A stretch of 37,788 bases of DNA from Sulfitobacter sp. (GCA_024636445.1 JAGXHE010000045.1:1-37788); one strand, 5' to 3'; shown: positions 7,897-16,415, numbered from the stretch's first letter. Numbers and translations are program-made. Notes: generated from the sequence alone by a model not told the origin.

Positions 7897-9312
7897 ATGA
7901 CATTGGCATCATTGACCCCCGAGATCGAACCGCTGTTCACTGCGGCACTGCCTGCCGACCGCTTTCGGCGTGCCGAAGATCGCTATCTTGAAGAGCCGCG
8001 CGGACGGTACCGCGGCCAGAGTGGACTGGTGGCGTTGCCGCGCAGCGCCGCCGAGGTGGCGACACTGGTAAAGCTCTGCGCCGCGCACCGCATCGGCATC
8101 ATTCCCTACGGCGGCGGCACCGGTCTGGTCGGCGGCCAGATCATCGAACAAGGCCCAGCCCCGCTGATCCTGTCGCTGGAGCGGATGAACGCAGTGCGCG
8201 CGATGTACCCGGACGAGAACGTGGCGATTGTCGAAGCGGGGGTGATTCTGTCCGACGTGCAGCAGGCCGCCGAAGACGCAGGGCGGCTGTTCCCGCTGTC
8301 GCTTGCGGCGGAGGGCACCGCGCGGATCGGTGGCAATCTGAGCACCAACGCAGGCGGCACCGGGGTGCTGCGCTACGGCAATGCGCGCGATCTGTGTCTG
8401 GGGCTCGAGGCGGTGCTGCCCGATGGCAGCATCCTCAACGGCCTGAGCCGTCTGCGCAAGGACAACACCGGATACGATCTGCGCCATCTGCTGATCGGGG
8501 CAGAGGGCACGCTGGGCATCATCACCGCTGCCGCGCTGAAACTGTCACCGCGCCCCGCGCGCACCGGCACCGCGATGCTGGTGGTGCACAGCCCCGCCGC
8601 AGCGCTCAAGCTGCTGACGCTGGGCCGTGACCTGCTGGGCGACAGCATCAGCGCGTTCGAGTTGATGCACCGCCAAGGCATGGAATTTCTGGCCGAAACC
8701 CTTCCCGACATCCGCCGACCGTGGGCCACTGCGCCAGAGTGGTGCGTTCTGGTCGAAGTCGGCGTTTCCGCAGGGCAGGACCCGACAGACGCGCTGGAGC
8801 AATTGTTCGTGGCGGGGGCCGAAGCGGATCTGGTCAGCGACGGCATCATCGCACAGTCCCAAGGCCAGTCCGACGATTTCTGGGCCGTGCGCGAACACAT
8901 CCCCGAAGCCAACCGGCGTATAGGCTCGATCAGCAGTCACGACATTTCGGTACCGCTGGGCGCACTGGCCGAATTCATCACCAAAGCTGATGCGCGCATC
9001 AATGCCATCGGTGATTTTCGCATCAATTGCTTTGGCCACGTGGGCGACGGCAACCTGCATTACAACGTGTTTCCGGTGCCGGGCAAAACCAAGGCGGACC
9101 ATCTGGCCGAGCGCGCGCAGATCAAACGCGCGGTGCACGATCTGGTGCATGAACTGGGGGGATCGGTCAGCGCCGAACATGGCATCGGGCGGCTGAAGGT
9201 CGACGATCTGGAACGCTACGGCGATCCGGTCAAACTGGCGGCGATGCGCGCGATCAAGGCGGCGCTGGACCCTGTGGGCATCATGAATCCCGGCGCGGTG
9301 CTGCGGGGCTGA
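7897..9312 (+). CDS. FAD-binding 2-hydroxyacid oxidase/dehydrogenase, GlcD type
   Basis: A flavoprotein of 471 residues with an N-terminal FAD-binding PCMH domain (GGGTGLVGGQI, then the GGNLSTNAGGTGVLRYGNARD segment) and a C-terminal FAD-linked oxidase domain (NCFGHVGDGNLHYN, SAEHGIG, NPGAVL). Relatives oxidise D-lactate, glycolate or D-2-hydroxyglutarate and pass electrons to the quinone pool or an electron-transfer flavoprotein; which one applies is not decidable here. No GlcE/GlcF partners follow. The start at ATG 7897 (MTLASLTPEIEPL) is chosen over a GTG at 7831, which would overlap the previous gene. A GC-rich repeat follows the stop. Confidence 0.9.
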   Translation: MTLASLTPEIEPLFTAALPADRFRRAEDRYLEEPRGRYRGQSGLVALPRSAAEVATLVKLCAAHRIGIIPYGGGTGLVGGQIIEQGPAPLILSLERMNAVRAMYPDENVAIVEAGVILSDVQQAAEDAGRLFPLSLAAEGTARIGGNLSTNAGGTGVLRYGNARDLCLGLEAVLPDGSILNGLSRLRKDNTGYDLRHLLIGAEGTLGIITAAALKLSPRPARTGTAMLVVHSPAAALKLLTLGRDLLGDSISAFELMHRQGMEFLAETLPDIRRPWATAPEWCVLVEVGVSAGQDPTDALEQLFVAGAEADLVSDGIIAQSQGQSDDFWAVREHIPEANRRIGSISSHDISVPLGALAEFITKADARINAIGDFRINCFGHVGDGNLHYNVFPVPGKTKADHLAERAQIKRAVHDLVHELGGSVSAEHGIGRLKVDDLERYGDPVKLAAMRAIKAALDPVGIMNPGAVLRG

Positions 9313-9315
9313 AGG

Positions 9316-9378
9316 ATTGGGGGCGCTGCCCCCCGGCGCTGGCGCGCCTCACCCCGGAGTTTTTCGGGCAAGATGAAG
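9316..9378 (+). repeat. GC-rich intergenic repeat, copy 1 (double hairpin plus T-run)
   Basis: The segment holds a tight hairpin (GGGGGC 9319-9324 / GCCCCC 9328-9333), a second short palindrome (GGCGC..GCGCC at 9335-9347) and TTTTT at 9360-9364. Positions 9326-9348 are identical over 23 bases to 11635-11657. The tail (T-run, then GGCAAGATGAAG) also resembles the tail of copy 2. Such elements are scattered between genes in many Rhodobacteraceae. Here it lies between the convergent FAD oxidase and apt genes and may act as a terminator. Confidence 0.75.
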
Positions 9379-9423
9379 GGGGCAGAGCGTCGGGCGGTGA
9401 CGATCTGTCAACGTCAGAAAACC

Positions 9424-9954
9424 TTATTCGCCCGCGTAGGCACACAGGGCCTGAACATCCATGCCCATCCCTTCCAGTCTGGCGCGGCCACCCAGATCGG
9501 GCAGGTCGATGATGAAGCTGCACGAGACAACCTTGCCGCCCAGACGCTCGATCAGCTTGATGCCCGCCTCGGCGGTGCCGCCTGTGGCCAGCAGATCATC
9601 GACCACCAGTACGGTTTCGCCCGCCTGAATGGCATCATCGTGGATCTCGACCACGGCTTCGCCGTATTCCAGCTTGTAGGCCTGTTCGATGGTCACACCC
9701 GGCAGCTTGCCCTTCTTGCGGATGGGCACAAAGCCCTTGGACAGCTGGTGCGCGATGGCACCGCCAAGGATGAAGCCGCGCGCCTCGAGCCCCACGACCT
9801 TGTCAATGTGCAGGCCCGCGTAGGGGTGCAGCATCTGGTCGATGGCCATGCGAAACCCGCGCGGATCGGCGAACAGCGTGGTGACATCGCGAAACATGAT
9901 CCCCTCGTGCGGGAAATCGGGGATGGTGCGGATGTAGTCCTGGACGGTTTTCAT
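9424..9954 (-). CDS. apt: adenine phosphoribosyltransferase
   Basis: Converts adenine and PRPP to AMP and pyrophosphate in purine salvage. The protein has 176 residues, near the usual 170-180. The PRPP-binding motif [14 protein letters not shown] spans residues 115-128, and the substrate-recognition regions [11 protein letters not shown] and [12 protein letters not shown] are present. Start is ATG at 9954 ([15 protein letters not shown]); the longer open frame upstream runs through the DUF2269 gene in another frame and is not real. It is the last gene of a minus-strand run starting with mtnP, whose product releases the adenine used here. Confidence 0.97.
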   Translation of the reverse strand: MKTVQDYIRTIPDFPHEGIMFRDVTTLFADPRGFRMAIDQMLHPYAGLHIDKVVGLEARGFILGGAIAHQLSKGFVPIRKKGKLPGVTIEQAYKLEYGEAVVEIHDDAIQAGETVLVVDDLLATGGTAEAGIKLIERLGGKVVSCSFIIDLPDLGGRARLEGMGMDVQALCAYAGE

Positions 9955-9986
9955 GGCGCTTTTCCGGTGTAGGGCGAGGCAGGCGG

Positions 9987-10451
9987 TCAGCCCCAGAGTG
10001 GCGGTCTGTTGACCATAAGCCAGAAGATCGCGACCAGTGCAAGCAAGGCAGGCCAGCCCAGCGCAAACCAGATCCGAAAGGCGCGGCGCGCTTGCGGCGG
10101 GACGGATGTGGCGGCGGCGGTCAGGTTGCGGACGCGGATTTGCAGGCCGACCACGGGCACCCACGCGACGAAGGCCACCGCGTAAAGCGTATAGGTCAGC
10201 AGCAGCCAAGGTTCGGTCAGAGGATAACCTTGCAAATGTATCAGCCAAAGGCCGGTCGCGGGCTGGATCAACCCTGCGGGGGTGGTGAACAGCAAGTTGG
10301 CCAGCACAACGCCCGAGGCGGTGCGGTGGATCACTGCCGGGTTGTCGCTGCGCATGGCCCAGACCATCTGGAACACGGTGCCGATGCTCGTGCCGAAGAG
10401 CAAAGTGGACGACAGGATGTGCAGCCACTTGGCCGTCAGGTAGGCGTCCAT
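9987..10451 (-). CDS. DUF2269-like integral membrane protein
   Basis: A 154-residue protein with four or five hydrophobic helices. It begins [24 protein letters not shown] and contains the charged loop [15 protein letters not shown], features of the DUF2269 family of predicted membrane proteins. The first helix carries a His (WLH) that may be functionally important, but no activity is known. Start at 10451 is chosen because the ATG shares one base with the TGA of the SDR remnant upstream (TGATG on the minus strand). It lies between mtnP and apt and is likely co-transcribed with them. Confidence 0.78.
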   Translation of the reverse strand: MDAYLTAKWLHILSSTLLFGTSIGTVFQMVWAMRSDNPAVIHRTASGVVLANLLFTTPAGLIQPATGLWLIHLQGYPLTEPWLLLTYTLYAVAFVAWVPVVGLQIRVRNLTAAATSVPPQARRAFRIWFALGWPALLALVAIFWLMVNRPPLWG

Positions 10452-10639
10452 CAGCGCTTTCTTTCCATGTTTACGGCTGAGCACTTCAAGGCCAGCAGCG
10501 GGACGTTTTTTAGCAGCCCGCCCAGCGGGAGCAACCGCGGCGTCACCGGCAACCCGGCGCGGCGGGCGGCTGAGGCGATGTGGCGGCCGATAAAGCCGTC
10601 GGCGCCGAGGATAAGGACGTGTCGGCGCATCGGGCGCAT
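10451..10639 (-). pseudogene. truncated short-chain dehydrogenase/epimerase remnant
   Basis: A 62-codon frame whose first 30 residues form a clear NAD(P)-binding start (RRHVLILGADGFIGRHIASAARRAGLPV, dinucleotide motif GADGFIG), but it stops before any catalytic YxxxK motif. The remaining half is low-complexity and unlike the family. A full SDR has about 250-300 residues, so this looks like an internal deletion that joined the first codons to the end of the old gene. It starts 8 bases after mtnP and its stop overlaps the DUF2269 start, so translation coupling may explain why the stub persists. Confidence 0.6.
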
Positions 10640-10646
10640 CTTTTTG

Positions 10647-11522
10647 TCAGGAGAGCATCCGTCCCGCCACAGCGTCCAGCTTGGCCACCATTTCGGGGTC
10701 GCGGGCCTCGGGAGAGGTCATGATCGCATATTCCAGCGCGCGGTCACAAAGGTGCGGGCAGGGCGCGCGTTCGGCGCCGAGCAAAGCGGGCAAGCGGGCG
10801 ACCAGATTGCGGCCCTTGTCGGCGTTGCCGGTCAGGGTTGCGATGATCTGGGTCACATCGACTTCGCCGTGGTCGGGGTGCCAGCTGTCATAGTCGGTGA
10901 TCATCGCAACGGAAGCATAACACAGCTCGGCCTCGCGGGCGAGTTTGGCTTCGGGCATGTTGGTCATGCCGATCACATCCGCGCCCCAGCTTTCGCGGTA
11001 CATCCGGCTTTCGGCGAGGGTCGAGAATTGCGGGCCTTCCATCGCCAGATAGGTGCCGCCCCGTTGCACGTTGATGCCCGCACCGCGCGCGGCGGTTTCG
11101 CAGGCGTCGGACAGGCGCGGGCAGGTCGGGTGTGCGACGCTGACATGGGCGACGCAGCCGGGGCCGAAGAACGTCTTGTCGCGGTTGACCGTCCGGTCGA
11201 TGAACTGGTCGACGATGACGAAATCGCCCGGTGCCATTTCCTCGCGGAACGATCCGCAGGCCGAGACGCTGATCACGTCGGTGCAGCCGATGCGTTTGAG
11301 CGCGTCGATGTTGGCGCGGTAGGGCACCGAGGTCGGCGTGTGCACATGGCCGCGCCCGTGACGGGGCAGGAACGCCATCTCGACGCCGCCGAGCGTGCCG
11401 GTCAGGATCTGGTCCGAAGGCTTGCCCCATGGGGTCGCGACCTGCACCCATTTGGCGTCTTCCAGTCCGTCGATGTCATAGATGCCGGAGCCGCCGATCA
11501 CGGCGATGCGGGTGGGGGTCAT
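10647..11522 (-). CDS. mtnP: S-methyl-5'-thioadenosine phosphorylase
   Basis: Cleaves methylthioadenosine with phosphate into adenine and methylthioribose 1-phosphate, the first salvage step after polyamine and homoserine lactone synthesis. The 291-residue protein shows the PNP/MTAP family signatures: IAVIGGSGIYDIDGL at the N-terminus, FLPRHGRGHVHTPTSVPYRAN, the SVSACGSFREEMAPGDFVIVDQFIDRT block and the MEGPQFSTLAESRMYR plus GMTNMPEAKLAREAE substrate region. It heads the minus-strand unit mtnP / SDR remnant / DUF2269 / apt, so its adenine product can be recaptured by Apt. Confidence 0.97.
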   Translation of the reverse strand: MTPTRIAVIGGSGIYDIDGLEDAKWVQVATPWGKPSDQILTGTLGGVEMAFLPRHGRGHVHTPTSVPYRANIDALKRIGCTDVISVSACGSFREEMAPGDFVIVDQFIDRTVNRDKTFFGPGCVAHVSVAHPTCPRLSDACETAARGAGINVQRGGTYLAMEGPQFSTLAESRMYRESWGADVIGMTNMPEAKLAREAELCYASVAMITDYDSWHPDHGEVDVTQIIATLTGNADKGRNLVARLPALLGAERAPCPHLCDRALEYAIMTSPEARDPEMVAKLDAVAGRMLS

Positions 11523-11622
11523 GGGAGGCGCCTTTTCGTGGGTGAGAGTGTCACCGCGAGCCTAACGTCTGGGGCGTGGCCCGCAAGGCGGTTGTTGGCG
11601 GAAGTGACGCCGGCGAGCGGTC

Positions 11623-11690
11623 AGGGGGGGCTGTCTGCCCCCCGGCGCTGGCGCGCCGTCCCCCGAGGATATTTTTAGCCAAAAGAAGCG
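11623..11690 (+). repeat. GC-rich intergenic repeat, copy 2
   Basis: The second copy of the element at 9316-9378, in the same orientation: a G-run (11624-11630), the shared 23-base core 11635-11657, CCCCCGAGGATATTTTT (11660-11676), then AGCCAAAAGAAG. This tail is the more typical form of the Rhodobacteraceae element. It lies in the 230-base gap between mtnP and the flavin reductase-like gene. Apart from this element the gap shows nothing gene-like. Confidence 0.75.
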
Positions 11691-11752
11691 TAACCTGCGG
11701 GAAATGGCGGAGTGTTATCGACATTTCTGACCCACGCGCCCTGCAGGCGAGG

Positions 11753-12358
11753 TCAGTCGTCCGGTCGGGTCAGTTCGAACAGATCCTTGATCACGGTATA
11801 GTCACGGTAGCCCAGACGCGACAGCGGCTGGTAGGTGGTGATGTCAAACCGGCCGTCGACGATGGTGTCGTCGCGCATGTGCACGCCTGTGACCTCGCCA
11901 AAGACCACATAGTTTGAGGCCCCTTCGATCTGCACGATCTGGGTGAGCTTGCATTCAAGGGCGGCGGGCGCGCCGCTGACGCGGGGGCAGTCGATGGTCT
12001 CGCAACGTTCAGCGGTGATGCCTGCCTTGGCGAATTCATCGGTGCCTTTGGGGTATGTGGCCGAGGAGGCGTTCATCGCGTCACGCGCCGCAGCTTCGAC
12101 GATGTTCACGCAGAACACGCCGGTGGCGCGGATGTTGGCGACGCTGTCCTTGGTGTTGTCCTGGTCGTCCTTCACGCCGGTCGATGCGAACATGACCTGG
12201 GGCGGGACGTAGGCCACGCCGTTGAAGAATGAATAGGGCGCCAGATTGGGCACACCGTCTGCATCCTGCGTCGAGATCCAGCCGATCGGGCGCGGCGTGA
12301 CGATGGCATTGAACGGGTTGTGCGGCAGGGGGTGTCCGTCTGCGGGGCGGTAAAACAT
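11753..12358 (-). CDS. flavin reductase-like FMN-binding split-barrel protein
   Basis: A 201-residue protein of the flavoredoxin/flavin reductase-like family: N-terminal FNAIVTPRPIGWISTQDADGVPNLAPYSFFN, the family's FMN-binding start, followed by ATGVFCVNIV and a C-terminal DGRFDITTYQPLSRLGYRDY segment. Such proteins bind FMN and reduce flavins or act as flavin-dependent oxidoreductases; substrate and partner are unknown. It is divergent from the GNAT gene at 12449, with a 90-base shared promoter region. The downstream GC-rich repeat separates it from mtnP. Confidence 0.87.
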   Translation of the reverse strand: MFYRPADGHPLPHNPFNAIVTPRPIGWISTQDADGVPNLAPYSFFNGVAYVPPQVMFASTGVKDDQDNTKDSVANIRATGVFCVNIVEAAARDAMNASSATYPKGTDEFAKAGITAERCETIDCPRVSGAPAALECKLTQIVQIEGASNYVVFGEVTGVHMRDDTIVDGRFDITTYQPLSRLGYRDYTVIKDLFELTRPDD

Positions 12359-12448
12359 GGGGCTGGCCTTTCAGTTCGGTTTGGCAAAGGGTTAGCTGCA
12401 TGATAGGGCAAAGGCCAGCCGGAACCAGCCGAGTAAGACCTGCCACCG

Positions 12449-12943
12449 ATGTACGCCCTGACGCCCGAAACCCGCGATGACTGGTGGGAAGTCGAAGCCT
12501 TGTACGACCTGTGTTTCGCACCGGGGCGCGAGGCGTTGTCGTCTTACCGTCTGCGCGACGGCATCCCGCCGGTCAGCGGGCTGAGCCATGTCGCGCGTGA
12601 TCGTGACGGTATTCTGGGCGGTGCGATCCGCTATTGGCCGGTGCGGGTGGATGGGGCGCAGGTGCTGCTGCTTGGGCCCGTCGCCGTGCACCCGACGCGG
12701 CAGGGTGAAGGCCTGGGCGGGCAGCTGATGCATGCGTCGCTTCAGGCCGCGCGGGACCTGGGCTGGAACCGGGTGATGCTGGTGGGCGATGCACCCTATT
12801 ATCAGCGCTTTGGCTTTGCGCGGCTGGACCATGTGGTGATGCCACCGCCGACCAATCCCGACCGCGTGCTGGGCCAGGAGCTGACACCGGGGGCATGGGA
12901 AGGCGTTCAGGGCGATGTAACGCGCTGGGATGCCGCCGAATAA
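12449..12943 (+). CDS. GNAT-family N-acetyltransferase (YhbS-like)
   Basis: A compact 164-residue GNAT enzyme. The acetyl-CoA loop is seen as LLLGPVAVHPTRQGEGLGGQLM and the C-terminal part as LVGDAPYYQRFGFARLD, the pattern of the YhbS-like subgroup. It transfers acetyl from acetyl-CoA to an unknown small molecule or protein. It starts MYALTPETRDDWWEVEALYD at ATG 12449 and is followed 69 bases later by the EcsC-like gene. Confidence 0.87.
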   Translation: MYALTPETRDDWWEVEALYDLCFAPGREALSSYRLRDGIPPVSGLSHVARDRDGILGGAIRYWPVRVDGAQVLLLGPVAVHPTRQGEGLGGQLMHASLQAARDLGWNRVMLVGDAPYYQRFGFARLDHVVMPPPTNPDRVLGQELTPGAWEGVQGDVTRWDAAE

Positions 12944-13012
12944 ACTGCCGCTAGCAACGAGCATTGATTTTTGCACGCTCCGCCACGATCTATCAGTGCA
13001 GGAGGACTGCAC

Positions 13013-13795
13013 ATGAGCAAAGTGACCTTTCCTGAAATGACCGGACCGGCTGTGCTGGATCTGGATGCCGAACTGGACAGGCTTGCCGCGCGCTATCGCA
13101 AGGCGAGCGGCATGGGCATCGACTTGCTGAACGCGTTCGGTGCGCGGGCCGAGGGGTTGCTGACCCGATTGCCTGGCGATGTGCGCCAGCGCTTGGAAGG
13201 GGCCACCATCATGGCGCTGACACAGGCGATGAAGGCGGCTAGCGGATCGCGCCGGATGGTGCGCGACCAATCCACATGGGTCAACCGCACGGTCAGTGCT
13301 GCGATGGGGGCGGCAGGCGGCTTTGGCGGCTTGCCCACTGCACTGGCGGAATTGCCCGTGACCACCACGCTGCTGTTGCGGGTGATCGAGGGCGAGGCGC
13401 ATGCGCTGGGCTTTGACACCAGCGCGGACAATGTGCGGTTCGATTGTGTGCAGGTCTTTGCTGCCGCAGGTCCACTGGCCGAGGACGATGGCGCGGATAT
13501 CGCGTTTCTGTCGGCACGGGTGGCACTGAGCGGTGCGGCGATGCACGCGCTGGTGGCACGGGTTGCACCCAAGCTGGCTGTGGTGCTGGGGCAGAAGCTG
13601 GCGGCGCAGACGGTGCCGGTTCTGGGTGCCGTGGCCGGGGCTGCGGTGAACTATGCGTACACCAGCTATTACGCCGAGATGGCGCATATCCATTTCTCGC
13701 TGCGCAAGCTGGCGATTGAGGCGGATACCCCGCGCGAAGTGCTGGTCGCACGGCTGAAAGAGCGCCTGGAACGGAGCAAGGGCGTCAGGGTTTAA
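13013..13795 (+). CDS. EcsC family protein
   Basis: A 260-residue protein of the EcsC family, named from the third gene of the Bacillus ecs ABC transporter locus but of unknown biochemical role. The family blocks are visible: ASGMGIDLLNAFG, a central Gly/Ala-rich hydrophobic stretch (AAMGAAGGFGGLPTALAELPVTTTLLLRVI) and the C-terminal PVLGAVAGAAVNYAYTSYYAEMA. ATG 13013 is chosen because a strong AGGAGG sits at 13000-13005, seven bases upstream; a TTG start at 12971 would precede this site. It converges on modC with only three bases between the stops. Confidence 0.88.
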   Translation: MSKVTFPEMTGPAVLDLDAELDRLAARYRKASGMGIDLLNAFGARAEGLLTRLPGDVRQRLEGATIMALTQAMKAASGSRRMVRDQSTWVNRTVSAAMGAAGGFGGLPTALAELPVTTTLLLRVIEGEAHALGFDTSADNVRFDCVQVFAAAGPLAEDDGADIAFLSARVALSGAAMHALVARVAPKLAVVLGQKLAAQTVPVLGAVAGAAVNYAYTSYYAEMAHIHFSLRKLAIEADTPREVLVARLKERLERSKGVRV

Positions 13796-13798
13796 CCG

Positions 13799-14893
13799 TC
13801 AGTGTTGATTCTGCCCGATTGAAGCCTGGGCCACCGAAGTCGCCTTGAGCACGGCAAAGCACCGCATGCCCGCCTTAAGCCCCAGATCACGCGCCGAACG
13901 CGCGGTGATCCGCGCCAACAGCGCGTCGCCTGCGGCGTCCAGCGCGATGGCGGCCCCCGGCCCGTCGCCCATCTGCACCGCCGTCACCGTCACCGGCAGG
14001 ATGTTCACCGAACTCAGCCCCGTGGGCCGGTCGCGCGCGATGATCACGTCGCCCGCACGTATGCGCACCCGCACAACCTCGCCCACATGCGCCTGCACGC
14101 CGGGCAGATAAAGGTCGCCCGCCGCGATGCGCAAGGTGGTCAGCCCGTCATCTGCATGATGCGTCACGCGTGCGTCAATCACGGCGCCTGCTTCGCGCAC
14201 GCCCAGCAGCGGCACCAGCGCTGGATCGGACAGCAAAGTGCGGATCGGCCCCGCGCTGTGAACCCTGCCGTCAGACAGCAACACCAGCGTGTCGGCCAGC
14301 CGCGCGATTTCGTCCAGCGCGTGCGAGACATAGAGGATCGGCAGGCTGTATGCAGTCTTGAGGCGCTCAAGATAGGGCAGAATGTCGGCCTTGCGCGTGG
14401 CATCAAGTGCGGCCAGCGGCTCGTCCATCAACAGCATCTCGGGCCGCGACAGCAGCGCCCGCCCGATGGCGACGCGCTGCGTTTCGCCGCCCGACAGATG
14501 GCGTGGGCGACGGTCGAGCAGCGGCGCAAGGCCCAGCAGGTCGATCACATCGCTGCGCGACATCGCGGTGCCGCCTGTCGCGGCATAGCGCGTGCCGTAG
14601 TCAAGATTGGCCGCCACGCTGAGATGCGGGAAAAGCCGTGCGTCCTGAAAGACATAGCCTAGACGCCGCCGGTGCGGTGGCAGGCTGATACCCGCCTGAC
14701 TGTCCAGCAGCACGCGCCCTTGCAGCGCGATCCGCCCTGCGTCGGGGCGCAGCAATCCGGCCACGGCGTTCACCAGCGTCGTCTTGCCCGCACCCGACCG
14801 CCCGAACAGGGCTGTCACCCCTGCAGGCGCTTCAAAAGCTGCGTTCAGGGTAAAGCCGTCAAAGCGATGGCGGATATCGACGCTCAGGCTCAT
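13799..14893 (-). CDS. modC: molybdate ABC transporter ATP-binding protein
   Basis: The ATPase of the high-affinity molybdate importer, 364 residues. Walker A GRSGAGKTT is at residues 31-39, the signature LSGGETQR at 133-140 and Walker B LLMDEP at 154-159. The C-terminal third carries a Mop/TOBE domain, seen in ITARSARDLGLKAGMRCFAVLKA, which binds oxyanion and may regulate transport. Start ATG 14893 (MSLSVDIRHRFDGF) overlaps the modB stop as ATGA. The longer frame to 14944 lies within modB. Confidence 0.96.
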   Translation of the reverse strand: MSLSVDIRHRFDGFTLNAAFEAPAGVTALFGRSGAGKTTLVNAVAGLLRPDAGRIALQGRVLLDSQAGISLPPHRRRLGYVFQDARLFPHLSVAANLDYGTRYAATGGTAMSRSDVIDLLGLAPLLDRRPRHLSGGETQRVAIGRALLSRPEMLLMDEPLAALDATRKADILPYLERLKTAYSLPILYVSHALDEIARLADTLVLLSDGRVHSAGPIRTLLSDPALVPLLGVREAGAVIDARVTHHADDGLTTLRIAAGDLYLPGVQAHVGEVVRVRIRAGDVIIARDRPTGLSSVNILPVTVTAVQMGDGPGAAIALDAAGDALLARITARSARDLGLKAGMRCFAVLKATSVAQASIGQNQH

Positions 14894-15588
14894 GCAGCGC
14901 CGATCCTTGTCCCGATCCGGGCAGCGATGCGCCGCGACAGCCATTCCGATACGATCACTGCCGATACCGCGATGGCGCAGGCGATCAGGGTCAGCTGCGC
15001 GGCGCGCGCCTCGCCGCCCGGCACCTGCAGGTAGCTGTAGATGGCCGAGGGCAGCGTTTGCGTCTGGCCGGGGATGGCGGCGACAAAGGTGATCGTGGCC
15101 CCGAACTCGCCCAGAGCCTTGGCAAAGCCCATGACGGTGCCCGCCAGAATGCCGGGTGCGATCAGCGGCAGGGTGATGGTGGCAAAGACGGCATAACGCG
15201 GCGCACCCAGCGTGGCGGCGGCGTCCTCGATCCGTGGATCGACAGCTTCGATCGCAAGGCGCATGGCGCGCACCATCAGCGGAAAGCCCATGACCATTGC
15301 CGCCAGCACAGCACCTGTCCAGCGAAAGGCCAGCACAAGCCCCAGCGTCTGTTCCAGGAACCGCCCCACCGGTGCCGTGCGACCAAAGGCCAGCAGCAGC
15401 AGATAGCCGGTGACGACAGGGGGCAGGACCAGCGGCAGGTGGATCGCGGCGCTGAACAGATCCTTGCCCCGAAAATCACGGCGCGCCAGCAGCCACGCAC
15501 ACCCCAGGGCCAGCGGCAGGGCCAGCAGCGTCGCGGTGCCCGAGACCAGCAGCGACAGTCGCAATGCTTCGTATCCGGCGGCGTCCAT
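14890..15588 (-). CDS. modB: molybdate ABC transporter permease
   Basis: A 232-residue inner-membrane permease with five or six hydrophobic helices. The ATPase-docking EAA-type loop is seen as EDAAATLGAPRYAVFATITLPLIAPGI, followed by AKALGEFGATITFVAAIPGQTQTLPSAIY, which is typical of ModB. It sits between modA and modC with start and stop overlaps on both sides (TGATG with modA, ATGA with modC), so the three genes form one translation-coupled operon. Confidence 0.96.
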   Translation of the reverse strand: MDAAGYEALRLSLLVSGTATLLALPLALGCAWLLARRDFRGKDLFSAAIHLPLVLPPVVTGYLLLLAFGRTAPVGRFLEQTLGLVLAFRWTGAVLAAMVMGFPLMVRAMRLAIEAVDPRIEDAAATLGAPRYAVFATITLPLIAPGILAGTVMGFAKALGEFGATITFVAAIPGQTQTLPSAIYSYLQVPGGEARAAQLTLIACAIAVSAVIVSEWLSRRIAARIGTRIGAA

Positions 15589-16325
15589 CAGGGCAGGCCA
15601 AAGCCGTGTCTGGCAAAGATCGCGGCGGCTTCAGGACTGCGCAGGATGGTCATGAATCGGACGCCTGCGGGGGTCAGCGCCGCTGCCGGGTAGGTGATGG
15701 GCGGATGTTGTTCGGACGGGATATGCCACAACACGCTTACCTTTGGTTCTGCCACCGCGTCCGATCCGTAGACCACGCCCAGAGGTGCATCGCCGCGCGC
15801 CACCAGCGCCAGTGCGACGCGTACGTTCTCGACCTCGGCCAGATGCGGCTCCAATGCGTCCCACGCGTCGATGTGTTCAAGCCAGGCGCGCGCGTAGATG
15901 CCCGCAGGCACCGCCTGACGCTGGCCGATGGCCATGCGCCTGCCATCCAGACGTGCAAGCAAAGCTGCGCTATCGGGGTTCGACATTTCGGGGCCGCTAT
16001 GCCCGATCACCACCAGCGTGTTGGTCAGAAGCGGGGCTGCCGCATCTGCGGCCACAACGCCCTGATCTTGTAGCCAATCCATCCATTGCGGATTGGCCAG
16101 TATGACCACGTCCGCAGGTGCGCCCTGCGCCACCTGCCGCGCAATAGCGCCCGATCCGCCATAGGAAATCGCCACATTGTCGCCGCTGAGCGCCGCAACT
16201 TCGTCGAGTGCGCCACGCAGGCTGGCGGCTGCGAAAACGGTAACGTCACGCGCCATCGCAGACGCTGCCGCGAGGCAGAGCATGGTGACCGCGAGGCATA
16301 AAATCTTGTACGGAAACTGACCCAT
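15588..16325 (-). CDS. modA: molybdate-binding periplasmic protein
   Basis: The solute-binding protein of the ModABC importer, 245 residues from ATG 16325. The signal peptide MGQFPYKILCLAVTMLCLAA ends in SAMA, and the mature protein starts RDVTVFAAASLRGALDEVA, with the oxyanion-binding Ser and the later SYGGSGAIARQVAQGAPADVVILAN block typical of ModA. A GTG eight codons upstream (16349) is also in frame; ATG 16325 gives the better signal peptide. A GTGTA-N7-TACAC palindrome lies just upstream. Transcribed divergently from the Nudix gene. Confidence 0.94.
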   Translation of the reverse strand: MGQFPYKILCLAVTMLCLAAASAMARDVTVFAAASLRGALDEVAALSGDNVAISYGGSGAIARQVAQGAPADVVILANPQWMDWLQDQGVVAADAAAPLLTNTLVVIGHSGPEMSNPDSAALLARLDGRRMAIGQRQAVPAGIYARAWLEHIDAWDALEPHLAEVENVRVALALVARGDAPLGVVYGSDAVAEPKVSVLWHIPSEQHPPITYPAAALTPAGVRFMTILRSPEAAAIFARHGFGLP

Positions 16326-16327
16326 CG

Positions 16328-16344
16328 GTGTACAGTATTTACAC
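16328..16344. promoter_or_regulatory. GTGTA-N7-TACAC palindrome upstream of modA
   Basis: The palindrome has 5-bp arms at 16328-16332 and 16340-16344, separated by CAGTATT, three bases upstream of modA ATG 16325. Molybdate-responsive ModE/Mop regulators bind AT-rich palindromes with similar 7-base spacing in mod promoters. Here the arms are shorter and not a perfect match to the known box, and no modE gene is in the window. It is a candidate operator only. Confidence 0.3.
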
Positions 16345-16415
16345 GCCACCGCGTCACCACAAGCGTATTCTGCCGCTGTGGCCGCCGTGAAAGATGTGAT
16401 GAAAGATGGACACCT

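Noticed and set aside
10092-11678. A 528-codon plus-strand open frame over DUF2269, the SDR remnant and mtnP
   Set aside because: It lies antisense to well-recognised genes and runs across their boundaries; no motif is visible.
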